This document shows, piece after piece, positions 43,811-53,646 of a stretch of DNA of 64,000 bases. Position 1 is the first letter of the stretch, and the number at the start of each line of letters is the position of its first letter. The translations under genes and the position numbers were made by a program. The stretch is from an uncultured bacterium (lineage in GTDB: Bacteria > Cyanobacteriota > Vampirovibrionia > Gastranaerophilales > Gastranaerophilaceae). The DNA lies in assembly GCA_902763805.1 (NCBI GenBank), contig CACWTN010000006.1, positions 40,913 through 104,912 of the forward strand. The letters are read 5' to 3'. The notes under the pieces were generated by a model. It searched no databases. It was given only the letters and a program-made list of their open reading frames with translations, and was not told where the DNA came from.

Positions 43811-44566
43811 ATGAACAAAATAAAATTATCTGTAATCGGGATAATAACAGGCTTATTGTTTTGTCTGCTGCCTGCAGATGCTGCAATGACGTTTCCAAAT
43901 ATAAACATAGGTATGCAGACCGCAAATACTCCTCAAGATTTTTCTAACGGTCTGCAAATACTGATTTGGTTAACAATACTTACATTGGCACCAAGCATAT
44001 TTATAATGGCAACAAGTTTTATACGTCTGGTAGTAGTACTATCCCTGACAAGACAAGCAATCGGTGCAGGCAACCTGCCGCCAAACCAGGTAATCACAAG
44101 TTTAGCTTTGATTTTAACGTTTTTTATCATGGCACCTGTATTTAATGAAATTAATGATACAGCGCTGCAGCCATACATGAAAAACCAAATTACACAGCAG
44201 GCAGCTCTTGACAGAGGCATTATTCCGATAAGGAAGTTTATGTTTAAACAGACCCACGAAAAAGAGCTTGCATTGTTTGTCAGGATGGCTAAAATTGAAA
44301 AGCCGAAAACAAAAGACGATATACCAATGTATATTTTGCTCCCATCTTTTATACTTAGTGAGTTAAAGACAGCATTTACAATTGGTTTTGTTGTATACTT
44401 ACCGTTTTTGGTTATAGACATAGTTGTTTCTTCGGTACTTGTATCAATGGGTATGATGTTTCTGCCCCCTACAATGATTGCGCTTCCGTTTAAGCTGATT
44501 ATGTTCGTAATGGTAGACGGCTGGTATCTTGTAGTTAAATCACTCGTTGAAAGTTTCGTAACCTAA
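43811..44566 (+). CDS. fliP: Flagellar export apparatus protein FliP
   Basis: Core membrane subunit of the flagellar type III export gate. 251 residues: cleavable-type signal sequence (MNKIKLSVIGIITGLLFCLLPADA), then SFIRLVVVLSLTRQAIGAGNLPPNQV, given here as RQAIGAGNLPPNQV, ILPSFILSELKTAFTIGF near residue 180, and MGMMFLPPTMIALPFK. Four membrane segments in all. First gene of a fliP-fliQ-fliR-flhB-flhA block; AAAGGGATAAAGAA precedes the ATG. Confidence 0.97.
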   Translation: MNKIKLSVIGIITGLLFCLLPADAAMTFPNINIGMQTANTPQDFSNGLQILIWLTILTLAPSIFIMATSFIRLVVVLSLTRQAIGAGNLPPNQVITSLALILTFFIMAPVFNEINDTALQPYMKNQITQQAALDRGIIPIRKFMFKQTHEKELALFVRMAKIEKPKTKDDIPMYILLPSFILSELKTAFTIGFVVYLPFLVIDIVVSSVLVSMGMMFLPPTMIALPFKLIMFVMVDGWYLVVKSLVESFVT

Positions 44567-44612
44567 CAGCGCAGGTATCAGGATAACTATGTAGTTTGGA
44601 GAATAATTATAA

Positions 44613-44888
44613 ATGAATCAGGATATTATAATCACACTTTTACAAAAAATGTTTATATTGACTCTGGAAATATCCGTACCGATACTTTTGGTTGGTGTAG
44701 TACTGGGTCTTATGGTCAGTATATTTCAGACTGTTACACAAATACAGGAATCAACATTAACATTTGTACCAAAAATCGTTGGCTGCGTAATTTTGTTAAT
44801 ATTTATTCTGCCGTGGATATTCGGTATCGTAACCACAACAACAAACGAATTTTTTGATATGATTCCACAGTTAATCGGCGGTGCATAA
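44613..44888 (+). CDS. fliQ: Flagellar export apparatus protein FliQ
   Basis: 91-residue export-gate subunit with two membrane helices. VGVVLGLMVSIFQTVTQIQE, TLTFVPKIVG and the loop between are diagnostic. It overlaps fliR by one base (TAATG), showing translational coupling. Confidence 0.96.
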   Translation: MNQDIIITLLQKMFILTLEISVPILLVGVVLGLMVSIFQTVTQIQESTLTFVPKIVGCVILLIFILPWIFGIVTTTTNEFFDMIPQLIGGA

Positions 44889-45667
44889 TGTTTAATTTAG
44901 ATGTTTTATTTTCCGTAAATAACATAATTTTATTTATGGCAATAATAACCAGAATCAGCGGTTTGTTTTCATCAGCACCGTTATTTTCAACATTCCCTAT
45001 ACCAATGCAGGGAAAGATTTGGCTTGCGGCATTAATAGCCTTTATATTGTTCCCGATAATCCAATATAATACAGCATTTGCAGCACCAACAAACGTACCG
45101 ATGCTTACGATTATTTTATTCAAAGAATACTTAATAGGTTTTACAATAGGGTTTTGTGCAAACATTTTATTTGTAGGAATAGAGCTTGGTGTAAACATGT
45201 TCGCCATTCAGATGGGTTTATCAGCATCTCAGGCATTAAACCCTGTATCAGGGGGGACATCACCTGTAATTACAAGAGCTTTCACATACCTCGCAAGTAT
45301 GATTTTTATAATACTGGGCGCTCATCAATGGTTATTTGCAGCACTATATAACAGTTTCAAGGCAATGCCGATAGGATATGCATTTACATTTTCACCTGCA
45401 ATTGTTGAATATATAATAAAATTATCAGGACAAATGTTTGATATAAGTCTGAGTATAGCGCTTCCGATTTTTGGAGTATTATTCATCACAGATGTTCTGC
45501 TTGGATTTACGTCAAAAATGATGCCGCAAATGAATATTTTTATGGTATCCATGCCGTTAAAAATCTATCTTGGACTTTTACTATCACTCATATTTATGCG
45601 CCCGATGGCAGAATACATCGGTGTATTAATAGAAAGAGTACTGACACAAATCGCTCAGGTATTTTGA
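44888..45667 (+). CDS. fliR: Flagellar export apparatus protein FliR
   Basis: 259-residue export-gate subunit with about six membrane helices. Motifs include ITRISGLFSSAPLFS, KEYLIGFTIGF, GLSASQALNPVSG and VLLGFTSKMMPQMNIFMVSM (part of the FliR signature). Follows fliQ with a one-base overlap and precedes flhB by 47 bases. Confidence 0.96.
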   Translation: MFNLDVLFSVNNIILFMAIITRISGLFSSAPLFSTFPIPMQGKIWLAALIAFILFPIIQYNTAFAAPTNVPMLTIILFKEYLIGFTIGFCANILFVGIELGVNMFAIQMGLSASQALNPVSGGTSPVITRAFTYLASMIFIILGAHQWLFAALYNSFKAMPIGYAFTFSPAIVEYIIKLSGQMFDISLSIALPIFGVLFITDVLLGFTSKMMPQMNIFMVSMPLKIYLGLLLSLIFMRPMAEYIGVLIERVLTQIAQVF

Positions 45668-45714
45668 TATATAATATAATTAATCACAAATCATAAAGGA
45701 AAACACAGTACAAA

Positions 45715-46800
45715 ATGGGGAATGAAGCTGCAGAAAGAACAGAAGAAGCCACCCCCCGCCGAAGGCAAAAAGAACGGGAGAAAGGCAACGTATCCAAAAG
45801 CAGAGATATGGATGCGGCACTTGTTATGGTTGCCGGAATAGCACTTCTGGCTGTATTTACAAAATACATGGGCGAAACCATTCTAAACATGATGAGAGAA
45901 AATTTCTCAACATTACATGCATTTACAAATATTGACCCGTCTAATGTGCTGGGACTTTTAATGCCATATTTCAGAATACTCGGAATAATATTGCTGCCGT
46001 TCTTTGTACTTCTTGTAATTGCGTCAATAATTATTATAAGAATGGATGTCGGCCCGGTTTTCTCGTTACAAAAGATTAAGATTGACCCTGCAAATTTATC
46101 ACCAAGAAGAATGATACAAAACGCAAAAAGACTTCTCAACCCGTTTGCGCCAAGATCACTTGTAGAACTTGCAAAATCAATTTTGAAAATAGTAGTTGTA
46201 GCAGCCTGCGGTTATTCGGCTATTAATGCAAGAAAAAATGACTTACTGGGTTTGGTCGGAATCGATCCTACCACTGCACTGCAAATAATTGTATCTATCC
46301 TGATAAACATGATTATAAACATGTGCCTAGCAATGCTTATACTCGGCTTTATAGATAAAAAATACCAGCAATATGAATATGAAAAATCCATTAAAATGAC
46401 AAAGCAGGAAGTCAAAGACGAGCAAAAGGATATTGAAGGGGACCCGAAAATTAAAGCAAAAATTAAATCAATACAGATGCAAATGGCTCGTCAAAGAATG
46501 ATGTCATCAGTTCCGCAATCTGATGTTGTAGTAACAAACCCTACACACTATGCCGTTGCAATTAAATACGATAAGACACAGGCGCCCGCACCTATAGTAA
46601 CAGCAAAAGGAGTTGACTATCTTGCTTTTCAAATCCGTGAGATAGCAAAAGAACATAACGTTCCAATAGTGGAAAACAGACCTGTTGCAAGAGCATTATA
46701 TAACAATGTACCGCTAGACGGGATGATACCGAGTGATTTATACGTTGCCGTATCCGAAATCCTTGCATACGTATACAGGCTGAGGAACGGGAACAACTAA
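45715..46800 (+). CDS. flhB: Flagellar export switch protein FlhB
   Basis: 361-residue membrane protein controlling export substrate switching from rod-hook to filament subunits. The N-terminus AAERTEEATPRRRQKEREKG is typical, followed by four membrane helices and a cytoplasmic domain with the autocleavage site VVTNPTHYAVAIKY near residue 275 and ENRPVARALYNNVPLDGMIP (VENRPLAR-type motif). An intact NPTH suggests normal self-cleavage. Confidence 0.97.
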   Translation: MGNEAAERTEEATPRRRQKEREKGNVSKSRDMDAALVMVAGIALLAVFTKYMGETILNMMRENFSTLHAFTNIDPSNVLGLLMPYFRILGIILLPFFVLLVIASIIIIRMDVGPVFSLQKIKIDPANLSPRRMIQNAKRLLNPFAPRSLVELAKSILKIVVVAACGYSAINARKNDLLGLVGIDPTTALQIIVSILINMIINMCLAMLILGFIDKKYQQYEYEKSIKMTKQEVKDEQKDIEGDPKIKAKIKSIQMQMARQRMMSSVPQSDVVVTNPTHYAVAIKYDKTQAPAPIVTAKGVDYLAFQIREIAKEHNVPIVENRPVARALYNNVPLDGMIPSDLYVAVSEILAYVYRLRNGNN

Positions 46801-46834
46801 AACTCCGTCAATTATATGAAAATATCGTTACAAA

Positions 46835-46864
46835 TTGTCTTTTTAAGTGTAATAATGGTATTAT
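46835..46864 (+). promoter_or_regulatory. Possible flhA promoter
   Basis: TTGTCT (46835-46840), an 18-base spacer, then TATTAT (46859-46864), 15 bases before flhA. GTTACAAAT just upstream resembles one side of the TTTGTWACAAA dyad found elsewhere in this window, but the downstream AT block is missing. Confidence 0.4.
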
Positions 46865-46879
46865 ATAATTGGTGGAGAG

Positions 46880-48976
46880 ATGGAATTAGGTAAGTTATCC
46901 AAAATATTAAAGAACAATGATATTGTCCTTGCTATAGGCTTGGTCATTATCGTTGTCATGATGGTTATTCCAATCCCTGCACCTTTTTTGGATTTACTGC
47001 TTACGATAAATATTTCACTGGCAGTTGTAATTTTATTAGTTTGTTTATATACACAGGAACCTCTTGATTACTCGTCATTTCCGACAGTACTGTTAATCGC
47101 AACTCTGTTCCGTCTGGGATTAAACGTCAGCTCCACCAGACTTATTCTTCTGAACGGACAGGCAGGAAACGTTATCAGTGCATTCGGGCAATTCGTAGTC
47201 GGAGGTAACTACGTTGTCGGTGCGGTAATATTCTGTATACTTGTTTTAATCAACTTTATGGTTATCACAGGTGGTGCAACCCGTGTCGCTGAAGTATCTG
47301 CTCGTTTCACATTGGATAAAATGCCGGGTAAACAATTAAGTATTGACGCCGATTTAAACTCGGGATTAATCAATGAGGACCAGGCAAAAGAAAGAAGAAG
47401 AAAGCTTGAGAGAGAAACGGACTTCTACGGTACCATGGATGGTGCCTCCAAGTTTGTTAAAGGTGATGCGACAGCTGGTATCGTAATCACTCTAATTAAC
47501 ATTGTCGGCGGCTTGATTATCGGCGTAATTCAGCTTCATATGGACATTACACAGGCACTGGGAACATACACCATATTAACGGTAGGTGATGGTCTTGTAT
47601 CACAAATTCCTGCACTATTGATATCAACAGCAACAGGCTTGATTGTATCCCGTGCGTCCGGAAAAGAGGAATCACTTTCTGTTGATATCAAAAACGAAAT
47701 GTTCAGCGACCCCAGAGTTCTTGGAGTTGTAGCAGGTCTTTTGGGTGTAATGGGTATTGTTCCGGGTATGCCTACAATCCCATTTCTGACAATTGCGACA
47801 GTTGCAGGTTTTATGGCATTTAAGAAAAGTCAGGAAAAAGCCGAAGAAGTTCAGACACAGGAAGCAGAAGCTCAGGAACAAGCTCATCAGGAAAAAGTCG
47901 GAAAGAAAGAAAAACGTGCAAAAGCTACCAGAGAAAGTGTTATGGAGCTTCTTAACGTTGATACTATTGAAATTGAAGTAGGATATAGGCTTGTACAACT
48001 TTTAAATGTTGAAATGGGCGGCGATTTACTGGAACGTATTGCTCAAATACGAAGACAAACAGCACTTGATTTAGGTATAATTTTACCCTCAATAAGAGTA
48101 AGAGATAACTTACAGCTTTCACCAAACTCGTACCAAATCAAGCTAAAAGGTGTTCCGTTGGAAACAGGTGAAGTTTACCCTGAAAGATTTCTGGCAATGA
48201 CAGCAGGTGATCCTGTAGGTAATCTTTCTATTAACGGTATTCACGCAATAGAACCTGCATTCGGACTTCCGGCTTTATGGATTGAAGCAAAAGATAAAGA
48301 TTTGGCAGAAATGTCCGGGTATACGGTTGTTTCTGCTTCTGCCGTTATTTCAACCCACATCACGGAAGTTATTAAGAAATGCGCTTCTGAAATTCTTTCA
48401 AGATTTGATGTACAACAACTTATTGATAACCTTAAGAAGGAAGTTTCAGAAGAATACGTTGATGACATTATGAAAGACGTATCAATAGGTGATGTACAGG
48501 TAGTAATGCAAAATCTGCTTAAAGAAGGCGTTGCGGTACGTGACCTTAAAACAATACTTGAAACAATAAGTTTGCAGGCTAAAGTCAGCAAGCAGCCAAC
48601 GTTCCTGACCGAACATGTTCGTGTTGCATTATCAAGAAACATTTGCAAACAAAACCTTTCAGACACGGGAGAACTCTTTGCTATTACACTTTCACCTGAC
48701 ATAGAACAGATGATAGCAAAAGGAGCAAGTCCTGACGGACAAAGTGTTTCTGTTGATCCGACGCTTACCAAAAAGATGCTTGAGCAGCTTAATATTGAAC
48801 TTGAAAAAGCGATTACAGCAACCGGCAATCAGCCTGTAATTTTGTGTCAAACTCCTATAAGATACTTGTTTAGAAGGCTTATTGAACGTGCATTTCCGCA
48901 AATTGCGGTCATGTCTTATGCCGAACTTAATCCGAGTGTAAAAGTCAGACCGCTGGGTATGGTAAAATTACAATAA
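46880..48976 (+). CDS. flhA: Flagellar export channel protein FlhA
   Basis: 698-residue export-gate protein. The N-terminal half has about eight membrane helices with the FHIPEP-family signature VTGGATRVAEVSARFTLDKM region (here ITGGATRVAEVSARF near residue 138) and MPGKQLSIDADLNSGLI. A Lys/Glu-rich linker (about 325-355) leads to the large cytoplasmic domain that docks chaperone-substrate complexes. GGTGGAGAG precedes the ATG. Last of the five export genes; fliO, fliI and basal-body genes are not in the window. Confidence 0.97.
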   Translation: MELGKLSKILKNNDIVLAIGLVIIVVMMVIPIPAPFLDLLLTINISLAVVILLVCLYTQEPLDYSSFPTVLLIATLFRLGLNVSSTRLILLNGQAGNVISAFGQFVVGGNYVVGAVIFCILVLINFMVITGGATRVAEVSARFTLDKMPGKQLSIDADLNSGLINEDQAKERRRKLERETDFYGTMDGASKFVKGDATAGIVITLINIVGGLIIGVIQLHMDITQALGTYTILTVGDGLVSQIPALLISTATGLIVSRASGKEESLSVDIKNEMFSDPRVLGVVAGLLGVMGIVPGMPTIPFLTIATVAGFMAFKKSQEKAEEVQTQEAEAQEQAHQEKVGKKEKRAKATRESVMELLNVDTIEIEVGYRLVQLLNVEMGGDLLERIAQIRRQTALDLGIILPSIRVRDNLQLSPNSYQIKLKGVPLETGEVYPERFLAMTAGDPVGNLSINGIHAIEPAFGLPALWIEAKDKDLAEMSGYTVVSASAVISTHITEVIKKCASEILSRFDVQQLIDNLKKEVSEEYVDDIMKDVSIGDVQVVMQNLLKEGVAVRDLKTILETISLQAKVSKQPTFLTEHVRVALSRNICKQNLSDTGELFAITLSPDIEQMIAKGASPDGQSVSVDPTLTKKMLEQLNIELEKAITATGNQPVILCQTPIRYLFRRLIERAFPQIAVMSYAELNPSVKVRPLGMVKLQ

Positions 48977-48999
48977 AATAACAAAAAGAAAGGATATAT

Positions 49000-49593
49000 A
49001 TGAGAGAGTTGGTTAAAAATGAACAATTAGTTACTGTTGTTCCTCAGGATTTCAAAAAAACAAACAGAGGCACCGTTATTGATGTTTCGATGGAAGGCTT
49101 CAAAATGAAATTACAGTATAAACCGGAAGGTCTGCTGGTAAACCATATCTGTGATTTTTATTCTCTGACTGACAACGGATATCTGTACTTTGAATCATAT
49201 ATACAAGCACTCGATAATAATGTCTTAACAATTGCAAATCCTGTAAAACACAGATTTTTACAGAGAAGAAAATTCACACGTATTAAATTTACTGAAGATT
49301 TAATTTTATCGTGCGACAATATTACACACAACGCCAGAACTCTTGATATATCAGCCGGCGGTATGAAAATTACGACTACGGAAAATATTGATATTGAAAA
49401 AGAATACAAAGTTGCACTAAAACTAAGTGATGAACAGGAAATTTCCTGCAGATATCAGCTGATAAGAGTTGAAAAGAACGATACAGGAAGATACACAATA
49501 TCAGGAAGATTTACACATCTGAACAACATAGACAAAATGACTCTTGTTCAATTCTGTATGAAAAAAGATATGGAAACTATTAGCAAAAAATAA
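49000..49593 (+). CDS. PilZ-domain c-di-GMP receptor (YcgR-like)
   Basis: 197-residue cytoplasmic protein with an N-terminal YcgR-like beta domain (about 1-85) and a C-terminal PilZ domain. The c-di-GMP-binding R-x-x-x-R motif is in FLQRRKFTRIKF near residue 89 and D-x-S-x-x-G in LDISAGGMKI near residue 118, so ligand binding is likely. It starts 23 bases after flhA with an AAAGGATATAT ribosome site; in this position it probably adjusts flagellar motor output or export in response to c-di-GMP. Confidence 0.92.
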   Translation: MRELVKNEQLVTVVPQDFKKTNRGTVIDVSMEGFKMKLQYKPEGLLVNHICDFYSLTDNGYLYFESYIQALDNNVLTIANPVKHRFLQRRKFTRIKFTEDLILSCDNITHNARTLDISAGGMKITTTENIDIEKEYKVALKLSDEQEISCRYQLIRVEKNDTGRYTISGRFTHLNNIDKMTLVQFCMKKDMETISKK

Positions 49594-49607
49594 AGGATAA
49601 AGTACAA

Positions 49608-49949
49608 ATGATTTATTCCGAAGTAATAAAAAAACTTTATATATCGGCAACGATATTAGTGCTTGGTTCTATTTGCCTTATAAGAATAGGAACAATAGAC
49701 ATGCATTCCATGCTGGCAACGGCATCGATCCTGATACCTGCAATAATAGTAATGGGGTATCTGGGGCACAGAATCGGTGAAATTGTTGATTTTCCGAAAA
49801 ATAAAGCAGATGCGGATTATAAGATAGCGGTATTAAATGCCTTAAAGAAAATGGATAAATCAATTACCCTTCAGGAACTTAATGAAAAACTTACCAAACA
49901 AGTTGCAGAACCTGACTTACCTGATAAGAAGGATGACGTTGACGAGTAA
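49608..49949 (+). CDS. Small two-helix membrane protein
   Basis: Unrecognised 113-residue protein. Two hydrophobic segments (about 10-26 and 35-52; TILVLGSICLIRIG and SILIPAIIVMGYLGHRIGE) are followed by a cytoplasmic helical tail with acidic C-terminus (LPDKKDDVDE). It follows the PilZ gene by 14 bases with AAAGGATAAAGTACAA as ribosome site, so it is the last gene of the flagellar cluster. A motor- or export-associated role is suggested only by position. Confidence 0.7.
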   Translation: MIYSEVIKKLYISATILVLGSICLIRIGTIDMHSMLATASILIPAIIVMGYLGHRIGEIVDFPKNKADADYKIAVLNALKKMDKSITLQELNEKLTKQVAEPDLPDKKDDVDE

Positions 49950-50016
49950 TACAAATTTATATTTATGATAATATTAATTTAGATAGATATTAGGGTATAC
50001 CTCGAGAGGAGAATCA

Positions 50017-52500
50017 ATGAAAGAGGCTTATTTTCCACAGGAAATAGAAAAAAGATGGCAAAAAATATGGGAAGATAATAACACCTTCCATACGCCGGAT
50101 AACAGCGATAAACCAAAATATTACGCATTATCAATGTTTCCGTATCCTTCAGGAAAACTTCACATGGGACACGTAAGAAACTACACGATTACAGACGTAA
50201 TAGCAAGATTTAAAAAGATGCAGGGATTTAATGTCCTGCACCCGATAGGCTGGGACAGTTTTGGTTTGCCTGCCGAAAACGCAGCAATGCAGCACGGCGC
50301 AGACCCTGCAAAATGGACAGACGAAAATATTGCATATATGACAAAGCAGCTTAAAATGCTTGGTCTGTCTTATGACTGGCAGAGAGAAGTTACAACATGC
50401 AAGCCTGAGTATTACAAATGGACACAGTGGTTATTCCTTCAATTATACAAAAAAGGATTAGCATATAAAAAAGAAGCAGCCGTAAACTGGTGTGACAAGT
50501 GCGGAACAGTTTTGGCAAACGAACAGGTTATTGACGGAAAATGCTGGAGATGCGATTCTGTTGTCGAAAAGAAATTCCTTTCTCAATGGTTCTTTAAAAT
50601 TACAGAGTATGCAGATCAGCTTCTTGAAGATTTAAACAAGCTTCCGGGCTGGGGAGATAATGTTAAAACAATGCAGGCAAACTGGATTGGTAAATCTCAC
50701 GGCGCAATCTTCAGATTTAAGGTAAAAGAAATTGAAGGTCTGGAAGTACCTGTATACACAACAAGACCTGATACAGTTCACGGAATTACATACCTTGTCG
50801 TTGCTCCTGAATATAAGGATATAGAAAAATTAACGACCCCAGAATACAAGCAAGCGGTTGAAGAATACAGAGCAAATGCCCGTAAAATGACTGAAATCGA
50901 AAGACTTTCAACCGAAAGAGTTAAGACAGGCGTACCGTTAGGAACACACTGTATCAATCCGTTTACGGGAGAAGAATTCCCGCTCTGGACAGCTGATTAC
51001 GCTCTTGTAGAATACGGAACAGGTGCTGTTATGGCTGTTCCGACGCATGATACAAGAGATTTTGATTTTGCAAAAAAATACAATTTACCAATGAAGGTTG
51101 TTATTCAGGATCCGCAAAATCCTTCAGACTGCAAAGACGGCGCTTATACGGAAGAAGGCGTTCTTGTTAACTCAAATGAATTCAACGGTATGAAAAATAC
51201 CGAAGCAAAAAAAGCTATAACTCAAAAGGCTGTAGATGAAGGCTTTGGAGAATTCAAAACACAATACAGGCTTCGTGACTGGTTAATTTCACGTCAGAGA
51301 TACTGGGGTGCTCCGATACCTGTTGTTTATTGCGACAAATGCGGCATCGTTCCGGAAAAAGAAGAAAATCTGCCTGTTATGCTTCCGACAGACGTAGACT
51401 TTTCGGTAGTAGGAAAATCACCTATAACAACTTCAAAAACATTTAAAGATACAACCTGCCCGATATGCGGAGGTCACGCAACCAGAGAAATGGATACAAT
51501 GGATACATTCGTATGCTCAAGCTGGTATTATTTAAGGTACTCTGATGCAAGAAACAACGAAAAATGTTTTGACAAAAACCTTGTAAACAAATGGCTTCCG
51601 GTTGACCAATATGTAGGCGGCATTGAACACGCAATATTGCACCTTTTATATTCAAGATTCTTCACTAAAGCGTTAAGAGATTGCGGACTTCTTGATTTTG
51701 ATGAACCGTTTAAGAATCTGTTAACACAAGGTATGGTGCTTAAAGACGGTTCAAAAATGTCAAAATCCAAAGGTAACACCGTTGACCCTGACGAGATATT
51801 TGAAAACTACGGAGCAGATACAGCAAGGTTATTTATCCTTTCTGATTCGCCACCGGCCCGAGATTTCGACTGGTCAGATGCCGGAGTGGAAGGATGCTAC
51901 AAATTCCTTAACCGAGTATGGCGTTTGGTAAGCGACGGTGTAAACAACGGAGATATCTTAAAAGATTATAAAATCATTTTACCGTTATCAAAGGAAAATG
52001 ACGACTTACTGAGAAATGTTCATATTGCAATAAAAGGGATTACTAATGACATTTCAAACGACTTCCAGTTTAACACAGTAATATCAAAATACAGAGAACT
52101 TACCAACACAATATATGACTGGAGAAACAAAAAGACACAGTTAAACGGTGAGGACAAAAACATCTTCTCTTATGCAGTAGAGTCGCTGATAAAACTGATG
52201 TCACCGGTAACTGTTCACATGTCTGAAGAACTTTGGCACGAACTCGGACATACAAACTCTATCCACGATGAAAAGTGGTGTGAATGGGATGAAAACCTTG
52301 CAAAAGCAAGCAAGATTACTCTGGTTGTTCAAGTTAACGGCAAAGTTAAAGACAAGGTCGAAGTCGACGAAAGCGCTGATAATGAAGAACTCAAACAAAT
52401 AGCTCTTTATACCGATAAGATAAAGGAACTGACGCAGGGAAAAGAAATTATTAAAACAATAGTTGTTCCAAAAAAATTGGTAAATATCGTTATCAAATAA
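50017..52500 (+). CDS. leuS: Leucyl-tRNA synthetase
   Basis: 827-residue class I aminoacyl-tRNA synthetase. The HIGH-type motif is in YPSGKLHMGHVRNY near residue 45, the editing domain with TTRPDTVHGITY (threonine-rich region) near residue 248, and KMSKS in DGSKMSKSKGNTVDPD near residue 585. The C-terminal domain is present (VQVNGKVKDKVEV). CGAGAGGAGAATCA gives the ribosome site. No T-box leader is visible in the 67-base upstream gap. A bidirectional terminator follows. Confidence 0.98.
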   Translation: MKEAYFPQEIEKRWQKIWEDNNTFHTPDNSDKPKYYALSMFPYPSGKLHMGHVRNYTITDVIARFKKMQGFNVLHPIGWDSFGLPAENAAMQHGADPAKWTDENIAYMTKQLKMLGLSYDWQREVTTCKPEYYKWTQWLFLQLYKKGLAYKKEAAVNWCDKCGTVLANEQVIDGKCWRCDSVVEKKFLSQWFFKITEYADQLLEDLNKLPGWGDNVKTMQANWIGKSHGAIFRFKVKEIEGLEVPVYTTRPDTVHGITYLVVAPEYKDIEKLTTPEYKQAVEEYRANARKMTEIERLSTERVKTGVPLGTHCINPFTGEEFPLWTADYALVEYGTGAVMAVPTHDTRDFDFAKKYNLPMKVVIQDPQNPSDCKDGAYTEEGVLVNSNEFNGMKNTEAKKAITQKAVDEGFGEFKTQYRLRDWLISRQRYWGAPIPVVYCDKCGIVPEKEENLPVMLPTDVDFSVVGKSPITTSKTFKDTTCPICGGHATREMDTMDTFVCSSWYYLRYSDARNNEKCFDKNLVNKWLPVDQYVGGIEHAILHLLYSRFFTKALRDCGLLDFDEPFKNLLTQGMVLKDGSKMSKSKGNTVDPDEIFENYGADTARLFILSDSPPARDFDWSDAGVEGCYKFLNRVWRLVSDGVNNGDILKDYKIILPLSKENDDLLRNVHIAIKGITNDISNDFQFNTVISKYRELTNTIYDWRNKKTQLNGEDKNIFSYAVESLIKLMSPVTVHMSEELWHELGHTNSIHDEKWCEWDENLAKASKITLVVQVNGKVKDKVEVDESADNEELKQIALYTDKIKELTQGKEIIKTIVVPKKLVNIVIK

Positions 52501-52534
52501 AAAAAATCCCTCTCTTATAGAGAGGGATTTTTTT
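52501..52534. terminator. Bidirectional terminator after leuS
   Basis: 11-base stem AATCCCTCTCT / AGAGAGGGATT with a TAT loop, A-run before and T-run after, between leuS and the convergent 52539-53474 gene. Confidence 0.93.
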
Positions 52535-52538
52535 ATAT

Positions 52539-53474
52539 TTATGATCTGCTCATTTGCCAGAAAATATCGCCGATACCTAATGTTAATGCACCTGCCCAAG
52601 CCCATTTACCTAAGCCGCCTAAGTGTTTGCCGATAAATGGCAGCGTTTTACCAATTCCCAGAGCCGCTGCACCTGCGACTGCACCTGCTCCGGCTGCGGC
52701 ACCGAATTCTGTAATTCTGCCTGCACCGCGACCAAGTTTTTCTGCGTGAGCCTTGCTGCCGGTATCATTAATCGGTGTTCCGTAAATACGGTTTAAACAT
52801 TCTTCTGCTGTTAACTGGTTATGACCGCTGTTACCCATAAATGTTGTATTTAAACCGTGTTCAAACGGATTTTCACCGTATGTTTTAATATCAAGTCTCA
52901 GGTCTGGTTTTACTCCATTAGGATTATATCCGCCGCAGATTTCTGAATACATTGTTGATATATAGTGATCAAGATTTTCTTTATCATTTTGTCCGCCAGC
53001 TGAGTTTATAAAATGATCACTGTATTTATTCAAAATCATTTGTTTTAACTCAAAATATTTCGAAGCAACGGCATCCATATTGGAAGTATGTATTGCATCA
53101 TAAATTTCACGAATAGCATTTTTGATAAAACCGTCATCCATCATTGTTTCAAAGAATGACTGATTATGAGATGCAAGGTTTCTGACCTGAGCCTGCTCTT
53201 TTGCTTCATGCATATCAACCTGATTTTGCAGCTGCAGTTTTTGTATTTCATTCTGAGCGCTGTACATTTGTTTCATCATCTCTGTATAATTTCCCATAAA
53301 GGATGGATTATACATAGCGCCGGTCATACCCAAACCGCCCATCATCATCGGATTCATCATTCCGTAATTTCCGTAGCCTGTCATCATCGACATCATTGGG
53401 TTGTAATAAGAACCGTATAGCCCGGCCGAGCCTAAGCCTCCGTATATTCCTAAAGCTGATAATCCTTCAGTCAT
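52539..53474 (-). CDS. Gly/Met-rich lineage-specific protein
   Basis: Unrecognised 311-residue protein. The N-terminal 60 residues are low-complexity Gly, Met, Tyr and Asn (SMMTGYGNYGMMNPMMMGG), followed by a helical segment (NEIQKLQLQNQVDMHEAKEQ), a folded middle region (about 95-230), and a C-terminal Gly/Ala hydrophobic segment (about 255-305; AAAGAGAVAGAAALGIGKTL) that may insert in a membrane. AGGAGGTCATT precedes the ATG. Promoter copy B drives it. The YG-YGMMN-M pattern recurs in the 62680-62916 protein. Function unknown. Confidence 0.75.
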   Translation of the reverse strand: MTEGLSALGIYGGLGSAGLYGSYYNPMMSMMTGYGNYGMMNPMMMGGLGMTGAMYNPSFMGNYTEMMKQMYSAQNEIQKLQLQNQVDMHEAKEQAQVRNLASHNQSFFETMMDDGFIKNAIREIYDAIHTSNMDAVASKYFELKQMILNKYSDHFINSAGGQNDKENLDHYISTMYSEICGGYNPNGVKPDLRLDIKTYGENPFEHGLNTTFMGNSGHNQLTAEECLNRIYGTPINDTGSKAHAEKLGRGAGRITEFGAAAGAGAVAGAAALGIGKTLPFIGKHLGGLGKWAWAGALTLGIGDIFWQMSRS

Positions 53475-53516
53475 AATGACCTCCTACTGTACGTTTAAAA
53501 TTAACCTAATTTAACC

Positions 53517-53580
53517 TTACATATATATAAAGATTTTCCCTTGCTGAAAATTGACTTTTTGAAGTAATGTTTGTTACAAA
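53517..53580 (-). promoter_or_regulatory. Shared promoter module, copy B
   Basis: TTTGTTACAAA at 53570-53580 and TTACATATATATAAAG at 53517-53532 (both on the plus strand) with 37 bases between; the AT block lies 42 bases before the start codon at 53474. The match to copy A is exact over both elements, including the flanking AACTTAA. Confidence 0.62.
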
Positions 53581-53646
53581 ACTTAACAATTTATTATCAA
53601 ACTCTTTTGTAGTATTATTTATAATAATGATAAATGGGGACTTATA

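Noticed and set aside
43933..44421. 162-codon minus-strand frame inside fliP
   Set aside because: Shadow of the conserved fliP frame; no ribosome site or protein motif.
48241..48828. 195-codon minus-strand frame inside flhA
   Set aside because: Antisense shadow of the conserved FlhA cytoplasmic domain; Ser/Thr-rich composition is typical of such shadows.
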